Shown piece after piece: positions 1 to 6,207 of a stretch of DNA of 6,207 nucleotides. The stretch is from Deltaproteobacteria bacterium (GTDB lineage Bacteria; Desulfobacterota; DSM-4660; Desulfatiglandales; HGW-15): NCBI GenBank assembly GCA_020342025.1, contig CP070840.1, positions 695,323 to 701,529 on the forward strand. Direction: 5' to 3'. Below the pieces are notes generated by a model. The model ran no database searches. It was not told the DNA's origin and saw only the letters and a list, made by a program, of their open reading frames with translations. Both the position numbers and the translations under genes were made by a program. Each line of letters opens with the position of its first letter. The first letter of the stretch is position 1.

Positions 1-2
1 AA

Positions 3-1040
3 TTCCTAAGGGAGGCAAGAATACAGGCAAATTTGGATAATCCCCATATTGTTCAGATACTCAGGATGTTCAACTATGAAGACAACCTCTGCATCGTCAT
101 GCCACTCATAAAAGGGACGGATTTGGCCAGGGTTATAAGAAAGGCCAAGGCTATTCGAGAGAGCAAGGGCGGAAAAGGAGCCCTGTCTGTTCAAAGGGCT
201 GTGAATATCTTCCTGCAGATCCTGGAGGGGATTGGATTTGCCCACAAATATAAGATCATACACGGGGATATTAAGCCCTCTAACATCCTCTTGGATCAGC
301 AGGGAAGAGCCAAGGTGGCCGATTTTGGCCTTGCTTTCATTGCTCGCTATGGAAAGAACAAAAAGGGAGAAATGGCACTTGTGGGAACGCCTGTCTATAT
401 GTCTCCAGAGCAGCTCTTGGAGGAAGACGTGGACACCAGATCCGACATCTATTCCCTCGGCGTAACCTTCTTTAATATGCTCACAGCCACATTTCCCTCA
501 GGAGACAGAATCAAGGCCACGGATTTTTTGGAATATCACTTGGAAGGCTCCCTTGACGAGGCCAAATTGATCCTCGATGAATTTGAGGATATTCCCCCGC
601 ACATAAAAGAGGCCATATTGAACGCCTTAAACAGGGATCCCAACAACAGACATCAGAGCTGTCTGGAATTCTCTCTGGCCATTAAAGAGGACGCGCCCCA
701 CGAGATGTATTCCGAACTGCTCAGGTTCAGTCTATTGACCAAGAATGACATCACTTCCTCAGAGAGATCCTATTTGGATAAGATCGCATCCAGAAAAGGG
801 CTTGCCCCGGAAGAGGCGAAAGCCCTAGAGATAAGAATGCGGCAAGAGATGGGGCTTCCCACTCTGGACTTTGCCAAAGAGTATGGAGACGCCTTCCATG
901 ATCTTCTGGTAAGGGGCAGAGAAAAAGAGCATATGTATTTGAATAAGCTGGAAAGGATCTATGTGAGAAAGGATAGAATCTCTGGCCAAAATGCAAAATC
1001 CATAAGGACAGGGATAAAAACAGACAAGCCGAAACATTAA
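3..1040 (+). CDS. Hanks-type serine/threonine protein kinase, 5'-truncated by the window edge
   Basis: The frame is open from base 3 to the TAA at 1038-1040 (345 residues visible), so the true start and the ATP-binding N-lobe (glycine loop, VAxK lysine) lie left of the window; the in-frame TTG at 33 is not a credible start. Seen, numbering from base 3: the likely alpha-C Glu (E4), catalytic loop HGDIKPSN (87-94, D89, K91, N94), DFG (107-109), GTPVYMSPE (128-136), SDIYSLG (147-153) and the late-lobe Arg (R216). It should transfer phosphate from ATP to Ser/Thr of unknown targets. The HRD arginine is Gly, making it a non-RD kinase, which in known families often means less dependence on activation-loop phosphorylation. 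About 120 residues follow the kinase lobe: charged and helical, with no membrane segment, PASTA or WD repeats. The protein appears cytosolic in the visible part. Family assignment is secure; substrate is unknown. Confidence 0.93.
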   Translation, partial: FLREARIQANLDNPHIVQILRMFNYEDNLCIVMPLIKGTDLARVIRKAKAIRESKGGKGALSVQRAVNIFLQILEGIGFAHKYKIIHGDIKPSNILLDQQGRAKVADFGLAFIARYGKNKKGEMALVGTPVYMSPEQLLEEDVDTRSDIYSLGVTFFNMLTATFPSGDRIKATDFLEYHLEGSLDEAKLILDEFEDIPPHIKEAILNALNRDPNNRHQSCLEFSLAIKEDAPHEMYSELLRFSLLTKNDITSSERSYLDKIASRKGLAPEEAKALEIRMRQEMGLPTLDFAKEYGDAFHDLLVRGREKEHMYLNKLERIYVRKDRISGQNAKSIRTGIKTDKPKH

Positions 1041-1094
1041 GCGGTGCAACCGTTCTCATATTTGCGTTCTTGAGAGGATGCTAGCTCACATAGA

Positions 1095-1129
1095 GGCCGG
1101 ACCCGGGTGATCCCGTCCCGCCCATTTTT
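1095..1129 (+). terminator. Rho-independent terminator downstream of the kinase gene
   Basis: Hairpin seen by eye. GGC (1095-1097) pairs with GCC (1120-1122), GGAC (1099-1102) with GTCC (1115-1118), and GGG (1105-1107) with CCC (1112-1114), around a TGAT loop; there is one C-C mismatch and a CC bulge. Five T's follow at 1125-1129. The position, 55 nt after the kinase stop and 25 nt before the next start, fits an end of the kinase transcript. It also implies that the next gene has its own promoter or is reached by read-through. No folding energy was computed. Confidence 0.65.
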
Positions 1130-1153
1130 GAGAAACCCCAGAAAGGAGATGTC

Positions 1154-1804
1154 ATGTTAGGCAGGAACCAACGTAGAGGTTACAGTGTGATCAACCGATC
1201 ACTGCAGTATAGGTTTCTAGCCATCATCATTGTCTACAGCTTCGTCATTGTGCTCTTTTTGGCGGTCTTCATGTTCGTGCCCGAGATTATGCGACTTCAA
1301 GACCAATCTCTCCCTTTCGACGCACGGGCAGCTGCCGCTGACAAAATGCTCACACTGCATGCAAGAGTTTGGCCCGCCATTCTCCTTGTCATTTGCCTGG
1401 TTGCCCTCCATTCGTTCCGTTTCTTCCATAGACTCATCGGCCCCTTGTACCGTTTTCGGCAAATCTATGAGCGGGTGCGAAATGGAGAGCTGAACCTAAA
1501 GGTGAAAATAAGAAAGAAGGATTATCTGCACGAAGAAGAGGCGGCGCTTAATGACATGTTGGAGACGCTGTCTAGAAAATGGAGAAACATGCAGCAAACG
1601 ACCGAAAACGCTTTGAGGTCTCTGGACGCATTGGAGCAGACAGGGACCCATGCAAACAACTGGAAAGAAGACCGTGAGGCGTTGTTGCGCGTCCATCGCC
1701 ACCACCTGGAAACGCTGGCAGAAACTTCTCGATATTTCACCGTACCCGAGGAAGAGACAGGGAACGGAGAGGAGACGCCCGAAGACGAAGGGACTTCATC
1801 ATGA
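1154..1804 (+). CDS. Two-TM HAMP-domain membrane protein without an output domain
   Basis: The protein is 216 residues. The ATG start is supported by AAAGGAGA at 1142-1149, five bases from the start codon. A basic N-terminus (residues 1-20) precedes TM1 (about 21-43), a short periplasmic loop (about 44-71), and TM2 (about 72-89). A HAMP linker follows (about 90-143), with the conserved Pro (P97) in GPLYRF, NGEL at 110-113 and the second helix around ALNDMLETL. A charged, probably coiled-coil stretch runs over about 145-195, and the tail is acidic and Glu-rich (198-216). HAMP domains relay signals across the membrane to kinases, cyclases or chemotaxis signalling domains, but none is attached here, so it must act through a partner or as a structural or regulatory subunit. 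A pseudopilin and a HAMP-GAF-HD-GYP sensor follow on the same strand, making them candidate partners (inference). Automated annotation might label it a chemotaxis protein, but no methyl-accepting signalling hairpin is present. Confidence 0.85.
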   Translation: MLGRNQRRGYSVINRSLQYRFLAIIIVYSFVIVLFLAVFMFVPEIMRLQDQSLPFDARAAAADKMLTLHARVWPAILLVICLVALHSFRFFHRLIGPLYRFRQIYERVRNGELNLKVKIRKKDYLHEEEAALNDMLETLSRKWRNMQQTTENALRSLDALEQTGTHANNWKEDREALLRVHRHHLETLAETSRYFTVPEEETGNGEETPEDEGTSS

Positions 1805-1855
1805 GAAGTTCCTGTGATGGGTTGGCAAATCACAACGTATTCATGCGGATAGGAT

Positions 1856-1866
1856 AGGGACAATTT
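1856..1866 (+). promoter_or_regulatory. Candidate ribosome binding site for an upstream pilin start at 1867
   Basis: AGGGA at 1856-1860 lies six bases before an ATG at 1867 that is in frame with the pseudopilin. If used, it would add 38 residues to the prepilin leader. It competes with GGTGA at 1965-1969, which precedes the preferred ATG at 1981 by 11 bases. The upstream site has better spacing; the downstream start gives a normal short leader. Sequence alone does not settle which is used. Confidence 0.3.
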
Positions 1867-1980
1867 ATGCCTGGAAATGGCCTCGAGAAGGGGTTTTTTC
1901 ATCATTCCACGTTTTTGATTGCCCGTGCTGGCAGGTATGTTCACAGGGTCGGCTCCAACCTTATGGTGAGATTGTTCAAA

Positions 1981-2448
1981 ATGAGCCGTAAACAGGTTGT
2001 GGCAGGCTTTACCCTCGTTGAGCTGCTGGTCGTGATCGCCATGTTGGGGACACTTTCTGGCATTGCCATCCCCGCCTATTCGCGATTCATTGGCAAGGCA
2101 AGAATTACCAAGGCCATAGCAGAAATAACAATCCTTCAAAAAGAGATAAAGCTCTATGAGATAGACCGGGATGCTCTGCCCAATTCTCTTGACGATATAG
2201 GACGGGGGAATCTCCTGGATCCTTATGGCAATCCATACATATATGAAAACTTCGCGACCGGGTTTAATTCCAAAGGGGTGGGGGGTAAACGCAAGGACCA
2301 GTGGGACAATCCCTTGAATGACGACTACGACCTTTACAGCATGGGCGGAGACGGGGAAAGTGCGCAACATCTCCACAATAAGAAAAGCCATGATGACATC
2401 ATCCGGGCCCGGGAGGGAAGATTCATAGGGCTCGCTTCCGAGTTTTAG
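1981..2448 (+). CDS. GspG-like prepilin (type II secretion/type IV pilus pseudopilin family)
   Basis: From the ATG at 1981 the product is 155 residues with a nine-residue basic leader (MSRKQVVAG), then the class III prepilin cleavage site G|FTLVE. Mature Phe1 and Glu5 are present, followed by the hydrophobic N-terminal helix (LLVVIAMLGTLSGIAIPAY). A prepilin peptidase (PilD/GspO, not in this window) would cleave and methylate at Phe. The C-terminal half carries LDPYGNPYIY and DDYDLYSMGGDG, matching the DPWGNPY and D-YS-G-DG blocks of major pseudopilins of the GspG type, where the second block forms a calcium site. There are no cysteines. The reading frame also has ATGs at 1867 and 1963; 1867 has a reasonable Shine-Dalgarno but would give a 47-residue leader. 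No assembly ATPase, platform or secretin genes are nearby, so this is an orphan pilin subunit. It could be a minor pilin of a remote pilus or secretion locus. The TAG is followed after 14 bases by the HD-GYP gene, suggesting co-transcription. Confidence 0.88.
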   Translation: MSRKQVVAGFTLVELLVVIAMLGTLSGIAIPAYSRFIGKARITKAIAEITILQKEIKLYEIDRDALPNSLDDIGRGNLLDPYGNPYIYENFATGFNSKGVGGKRKDQWDNPLNDDYDLYSMGGDGESAQHLHNKKSHDDIIRAREGRFIGLASEF

Positions 2449-2462
2449 TCAGGCCGTATCTC

Positions 2463-4577
2463 ATGAAAATAGAAAAGACGTTTCTTAAGAGCAAGGTGGG
2501 ACGACGAATCATGGGGCTCTTTGTCTTTTGCGCCCTCGTTCCCATCTCAGCCCTGGCCATCGTCTCCTTCACCCGAGTAAGCGGTGAGCTTGACAAGCAG
2601 AATGAAAGGCAACTGCATCAATCCTGCAAGGCGCTCGTTATGTCCATCTTAGAACGAATGAACATCCTTGAAAATGAGTTCAAGGCCTTGTGCGCCAATC
2701 CTGTTCTGAGCTCCAGCGCTTTCACGCCAAGGACAGGCGAAGCCTATGGCAAGGACCTGAAGAACCGGTTTATAGGACTTGCGTTCATCACGGATTCAGG
2801 AGAGCTTTTCCCCCGTTTTGGTCAGATTCAGAAACCGCCGGTGCTATCCACTGAAGAGGCGCAACACCTCGGATCCGGCCATACCCTTTTACTCGCCCAT
2901 GGCAGCTCGGACGGCCCTTTAAAAATGTACATGATGAGGCTCATTAATCCACTGGACCGAAAGCAGGGCAAACTATACGGAGAAATAAACACGTTTTATC
3001 TGTGGCTCCTGAATCAAAAACCAGAGGATGTCCTCCCCTACAAGACGGAGCTCTTTGTATTGGATAACTCGAATCAGGTCATCTATTCCACCATGCCAGC
3101 CCCTTCCGCATTGCGAGAAAGGCCAGAGTACAGCATGCCCCGTACCGGCAGAGGCATATTCGAGTGGAAGCATGAAAAGGAAAGCTACATGGCCAGTTTT
3201 CGTGCCCTGAAAATAAAATATAACCCAACGCATCCCCAATGGACAGTGGTCCTTACCGTCCCAAAGGAGACGATTAATAGGCCCATGGCCCAATTCAAGC
3301 AGATCTTCCCCCTTATCGTGCTCCTCTCCTTTTGGGTGGTATTACTTCTCGCCTTCATCCAGATTCGACGGACAACGCATCCCCTGGAAAAACTTGGGGA
3401 GGGCACGCGCCGGATAGCCATGAGAGACTTCGATAGCAGGGTGACCGTCACCAGTGGGGATGAATTTGAAGAGCTCGCCACATCGTTCAACAACATGGCC
3501 AGACAATTGGGTAGACAGTTTAACGCCTTGACCACAATGGCCGAGATAGACCGCGCCATCCTCTCTGCCCTAGATACCGAGAGGATTATAAGAACGGTAT
3601 TCACTCGCATGCAGGAGTTCTTACCTTACGACTCCGTCTGTGTCACCCTCCTAGACCCCAAAGGGCAAAATCCGGGGCGCACTTATATGGAAAGCGACAA
3701 CCGCCTGCAGTTATTCGAAAATGTTGAAATCCCCACGGGCGAGCTGGAAAAATTTATTTCTCAGCAGGAATTGCTGTTAGTAAATTCGCCCGAAAAACTC
3801 CCCCCCTATCTTGCCAACGATATCAGAAACGGCATCAAACTGGTTGTGTTGCTCCCCCTTTTCTTTAAAAAGGAACTGGCCGGGATCATCACCCTGGGTT
3901 TGCGTAGTTCATCGCCCCCTGACCGGGAAGATCTTGATCAGGTGCGACAACTTGCTGACCAGGTGGCAGTCGCCCTGGCAAATGCCCAACTCATAGAAGA
4001 TCTGGATGCACTCAACTGGGGCACTTTGAGGGCACTTGCTCGAGCCGTGGATGCAAAATCTCCCTGGACCGCGGGGCATTCTGAAAGGGTGACAGAAAAG
4101 GCGCTTCAAATTGGCCGGGCCATAGGGCTCACGCCTGAGGAGTTGGACGATTTACATCGGGGCGGTTTGCTCCATGACATCGGCAAAATTGGGATACCCG
4201 TCACCATTCTGGACAAACCGGGGAAATTGAATGATGAACAATTCCAATTAATCAGGGCACATTCGGCTATGGGAGCGCGCATACTTGAACCCATTGCCGC
4301 ATATGCGCATGCCATACCCATTGTTTTGCAGCATCATGAGCACTTCAACGGCAAAGGGTACCCCGACGGTCTTGCAGGAGAAAAGATAAGCTTGGGCGCT
4401 CGCATCTTGGCTGTGGCGGATGTCTATGATGCTCTTGTCTCAGATAGACCCTATCGATCAGGAATGGATCGGGAGCGCGTTATTGGGATTATTAAAGAAG
4501 AGGCAGGCAAACAGTTCGATCCGAATGTGGTGGAGGCTTTAATGGATGTCATAAGGCAAGAGGGTGCTGAGAGGTGA
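2463..4577 (+). CDS. Membrane sensor with HAMP, GAF and HD-GYP domains; predicted c-di-GMP phosphodiesterase
   Basis: The protein is 704 residues, with an ATG start and only a weak AGG (2451-2453) upstream. Domains in order: TM1 about 16-36; a periplasmic sensor of about 240 residues (37-280), helical at first and then Cache-like around LFVLDNSNQVIYST (197-210); TM2 about 281-299; HAMP about 300-353 (HPLEKL, then DEFEELATSFNNM); GAF about 360-510; HD-GYP about 518-700. Expected HD-GYP metal and catalytic residues are all visible: H539 in TAGHSERV, H571-D572 and K575 in HDIGKIGIP, H600, H624-H625, the GYP loop (G632-Y633-P634) and D653. It should hydrolyse c-di-GMP to pGpG or GMP at the inner membrane under control of a periplasmic ligand and possibly a GAF ligand; neither ligand can be named. 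There is no GGDEF, EAL or histidine kinase domain, so a pure degrading role is expected. It follows the pilin gene by 14 bases, and its stop overlaps the next gene's ribosome binding site. Confidence 0.94.
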   Translation: MKIEKTFLKSKVGRRIMGLFVFCALVPISALAIVSFTRVSGELDKQNERQLHQSCKALVMSILERMNILENEFKALCANPVLSSSAFTPRTGEAYGKDLKNRFIGLAFITDSGELFPRFGQIQKPPVLSTEEAQHLGSGHTLLLAHGSSDGPLKMYMMRLINPLDRKQGKLYGEINTFYLWLLNQKPEDVLPYKTELFVLDNSNQVIYSTMPAPSALRERPEYSMPRTGRGIFEWKHEKESYMASFRALKIKYNPTHPQWTVVLTVPKETINRPMAQFKQIFPLIVLLSFWVVLLLAFIQIRRTTHPLEKLGEGTRRIAMRDFDSRVTVTSGDEFEELATSFNNMARQLGRQFNALTTMAEIDRAILSALDTERIIRTVFTRMQEFLPYDSVCVTLLDPKGQNPGRTYMESDNRLQLFENVEIPTGELEKFISQQELLLVNSPEKLPPYLANDIRNGIKLVVLLPLFFKKELAGIITLGLRSSSPPDREDLDQVRQLADQVAVALANAQLIEDLDALNWGTLRALARAVDAKSPWTAGHSERVTEKALQIGRAIGLTPEELDDLHRGGLLHDIGKIGIPVTILDKPGKLNDEQFQLIRAHSAMGARILEPIAAYAHAIPIVLQHHEHFNGKGYPDGLAGEKISLGARILAVADVYDALVSDRPYRSGMDRERVIGIIKEEAGKQFDPNVVEALMDVIRQEGAER

Positions 4578-4578
4578 G
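4571..4578 (+). promoter_or_regulatory. Shine-Dalgarno of the lipoprotein gene overlapping the upstream stop codon
   Basis: GAGGTGAG at 4571-4578 contains the TGA stop (4575-4577) of the HD-GYP gene and is followed after two bases by the ATG at 4581. It is a strong match to the anti-Shine-Dalgarno sequence. Ribosomes ending on the HD-GYP message would sit on this site, which fits translational coupling of the two genes. It also fixes the lipoprotein start codon. Confidence 0.75.
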
Positions 4579-4580
4579 TC

Positions 4581-5009
4581 ATGCTGGGATCAAGGAATAC
4601 AATAACAAAGACTGCTTTCTTGGCACTTGCCATTTCCATCTTTCTGCTGGGATGTCAGCCTAAGGAACATGAAACCCTTCCTCCCGAATTAATGGGCGTG
4701 TGGACGAGCGCTGCACCAAGATTCAAAAATGACACCCTTGAGCTAAGCAAAGAATGCATCGTCTTCACAAGCGGGGAATTCCAGGATTTCATCGATGTGA
4801 ATTTTATCGTAAAAGTGGAAAAAAGGCCTGAAAGGGATCACGTTTTTTACATCATTCATCACGAAAATGTTGAGGGGCAAAGATTCAAGTTCTCCTTTTA
4901 TTACTACCCTAAAAAGGGCAACGTGATAAGGCTGAAAAATCAATTGGACTTCGAGTGGAGAAAAGTTAAACCCTCTGAAGGCTCAAAAAGACTCCCAACT
5001 TCTCGCTAA
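4581..5009 (+). CDS. Small outer-membrane-type lipoprotein of unknown function
   Basis: The protein is 142 residues. A signal peptide (basic SRNTITK, then a hydrophobic stretch about 11-23) ends in the lipobox FLLGC, with lipidated Cys25. The next residue is Gln, not Asp, which in the usual Lol rule points to the outer membrane. The mature part, about 118 residues, has alternating hydrophobic and charged stretches suggestive of beta strands, starting with LPPELMGVWTSAAPRF and continuing through runs such as FKFSFYYYP. The GVW opening recalls lipocalin-like small lipoproteins, but that resemblance is weak and no function is claimed. There is no second cysteine. The gene starts three bases after the HD-GYP stop, with an overlapping Shine-Dalgarno, so it is very probably co-expressed and could be an envelope partner of the sensor (inference). 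Its stop is ten bases from the stop of the convergent phosphoglycerate mutase gene. Confidence 0.85.
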   Translation: MLGSRNTITKTAFLALAISIFLLGCQPKEHETLPPELMGVWTSAAPRFKNDTLELSKECIVFTSGEFQDFIDVNFIVKVEKRPERDHVFYIIHHENVEGQRFKFSFYYYPKKGNVIRLKNQLDFEWRKVKPSEGSKRLPTSR

Positions 5010-5019
5010 GACACCACCC

Positions 5020-6207
5020 TTATTCACCTTTTATACGGATCAGTGAAGGGTCGTAGTCTTCCACCTTCTCATAGCCAAGTAGATTCAACAAGGTGGAAGC
5101 CACGTTGGAGAGGCCCGGTCTTTTCAAACGGGCCAGTTCATACTCCCCATTGTAATCTGGGTCATATATGGCAAAAGGTACAGGGTTTAAGGTGTGGGCC
5201 GTCTTTGGGTTCTTTCTGCCTTCTTTGTCAATGGTGTACATCTGGTCAACATTTCCATGGTCTGCCGTGACCACTGCAATGCCTTCCAGGCCCCGGATGG
5301 TCTCCAATAGCTCCCCGACACACTGATCAACCGTCTCGACTGCAGTGATAGCGGCTTCCATGACTCCTGTATGGCCAACCATGTCTCCATTTGCAAAGTT
5401 TAGGCGGCCAAAGCGATACTCGCCCCCCTTCAACATCTCTCTTGCTCTGTCCTTTATTTCCAAGGCCTTCATTTTGGGGGCTTTATCGAACTCAATCCTG
5501 TCGGATGGAATCTCCATGTAGGTCTCCACCCTTTCATCGATATACCCCGAGCGGTTCCCGTTCCAAAAATAGGTCACATGGCCATACTTCTGAGTTTCGG
5601 AAATGGCGAACATCCTCACCTTTTCGGCACATAGATATTCGCTGATTGTCCGGTCGATAGCAGGGGGCCAAACCAAGAAGTTGGGCGGCATATGGGTATC
5701 CCCATCATACTCCATCATACCCGCATAAATGATGTCCGGTAAGGCACCCCTGTCAAACCTGTGGAAGTCCTTTTCTGTGAAGGCACGAGAGATTTCAATG
5801 GCACGATCACCCCTGAAGTTGAAAAATATGACCACATCCCCGTCCACTATCGGGCCCACGGGTCTTCCGGAATCCTTTGAAATAACAAAGGCATCCATAT
5901 ATTGATCTGTTATATGTGGATCTTCGTCGTAGTAGGTTCTCACCGCATCTGCGGCTGTTTTGAAAAAACGCCCCTTCCCAAGGACGTGTGCATCCCACCC
6001 CCTTCTGACGACGTTCCAGTCCGCCTCGTAACGATCCATGGTTACCTTCATGCGGCCACCGCCAGACGCAATACAGTAATCCAGTCCTTTCTCATTGGAG
6101 ATCTCTTCCAATTTCTTTTCGGTGGGAATGACATATTCCAGGGCTGATCGCTCACCCACATCTCGGCCGTCGAGCAGGGCATGCACTCGGACCCTTTTGA
6201 GACCCAA
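5020..6207 (-). CDS. gpmI: 2,3-bisphosphoglycerate-independent phosphoglycerate mutase, plant-like subtype, N-terminus cut by window edge
   Basis: The frame is open to the right edge and ends at TAA (5020-5022 on the minus strand), giving 395 visible residues; roughly 150 N-terminal residues, with the catalytic Ser and first metal Asp, lie outside. It interconverts 3- and 2-phosphoglycerate in cytosolic glycolysis/gluconeogenesis using Mn2+ and a phosphoserine intermediate. Seen: HALLDGRD (9-16), GGGRMKVTMDRYEADW (49-64, R52 and R59), NFRGDR (130-135, substrate arginines R132 and R135), SETQKYGHVTYFWNGNRSG (203-221, K207), metal residues D275 and H279 in NGDMVGHTG, D316-H317 in TADHGN, and H338 in KTAHT. 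The motifs GGGRM-VTMDRYE-DW-VV-RGWDA and FWNGNRSGY are those recalled from plant and trypanosomatid iPGMs rather than the shorter E. coli/Bacillus form, so this is the long subtype. The visible region looks intact. The gene is convergent with the lipoprotein gene; its upstream neighbours are not visible. Confidence 0.95.
   Translation of the reverse strand: MGLKRVRVHALLDGRDVGERSALEYVIPTEKKLEEISNEKGLDYCIASGGGRMKVTMDRYEADWNVVRRGWDAHVLGKGRFFKTAADAVRTYYDEDPHITDQYMDAFVISKDSGRPVGPIVDGDVVIFFNFRGDRAIEISRAFTEKDFHRFDRGALPDIIYAGMMEYDGDTHMPPNFLVWPPAIDRTISEYLCAEKVRMFAISETQKYGHVTYFWNGNRSGYIDERVETYMEIPSDRIEFDKAPKMKALEIKDRAREMLKGGEYRFGRLNFANGDMVGHTGVMEAAITAVETVDQCVGELLETIRGLEGIAVVTADHGNVDQMYTIDKEGRKNPKTAHTLNPVPFAIYDPDYNGEYELARLKRPGLSNVASTLLNLLGYEKVEDYDPSLIRIKGE

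Noticed and set aside
1..5. Window begins with AATTC, which could be a cut EcoRI end of a cloned insert
   Set aside because: Five bases are not evidence, and internal GAATTC sites occur near 666 and 4777. The window edge is probably arbitrary.
33..35. TTG at 33 as the kinase start codon
   Set aside because: The frame is open to base 3, residues upstream (REARIQAN) fit the kinase alpha-C helix, and a start here would remove the ATP-binding N-lobe. The gene is simply cut by the window edge.
1797..1820. Short inverted repeat CATCA/TGATG at the HAMP gene stop
   Set aside because: It has only five pairs, a 14-base loop and no T-run; this is expected by chance.
1822..1855. Possible sigma-70 promoter (TTGGCA, then TAGGAT) before the pilin gene
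   Set aside because: The spacing is about 22 bases, too long for a standard promoter, and the -10 match is modest. A sigma-54 reading of the same GG also fails because no GC stands at the required distance.
1522..2391. Antisense open frame of 289 codons across the HAMP and pilin genes
   Set aside because: It lies opposite two genes with clear domain evidence, its translation shows no recognisable motif and unusual composition, and it spans the intergenic region. It is a shadow of the real coding strand.
5016..5050. Inverted repeat CCCTT..CAC / GTGAAGGG at the gpmI end
   Set aside because: It needs a three-base bulge and a 15-base loop, lies partly in coding sequence, and is followed by no T-run on either strand, so it is not a credible terminator.

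Overview
The window reads as a chromosomal segment of a Gram-negative bacterium. GC content is moderate and codon use is even across all genes. A lipobox lipoprotein with Gln at +2, a GspG-like pseudopilin, HAMP receptors, an HD-GYP protein and a Hanks-type kinase together suggest a Deltaproteobacteria/Desulfobacterota-like organism. That placement is inference from gene content; no marker gene is present. No RNA gene, mobile element, CRISPR array or long repeat was seen.

Layout, left to right. (1) 3-1040 (+): a soluble Ser/Thr protein kinase cut at its 5' end by the window edge, followed by a convincing GC-rich hairpin plus T-run terminator (1095-1129). (2) 1154-5009 (+): four co-oriented genes. 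They encode a two-TM HAMP protein with no output domain, a GspG-like type II/type IV pseudopilin, a membrane sensor with HAMP-GAF-HD-GYP architecture (predicted c-di-GMP phosphodiesterase), and a small outer-membrane-type lipoprotein. Gaps between the last three are 14 and 3 nt, and the lipoprotein Shine-Dalgarno overlaps the HD-GYP stop codon, so at least these look co-transcribed. (3) 5020-6207 (-): the C-terminal ~395 residues of a cofactor-independent phosphoglycerate mutase of the long, plant-like subtype, convergent with the lipoprotein gene and running off the right edge.

The central cluster is the most interesting part. It places a pilin-like subunit between a HAMP stub and an intact-looking HD-GYP enzyme, with an envelope lipoprotein behind. 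A plausible but untested reading is a small envelope-sensing module that couples a pilus/pseudopilus or surface signal to c-di-GMP breakdown. The kinase is separated from it by the terminator, and the phosphoglycerate mutase is housekeeping glycolysis/gluconeogenesis on the opposite strand.
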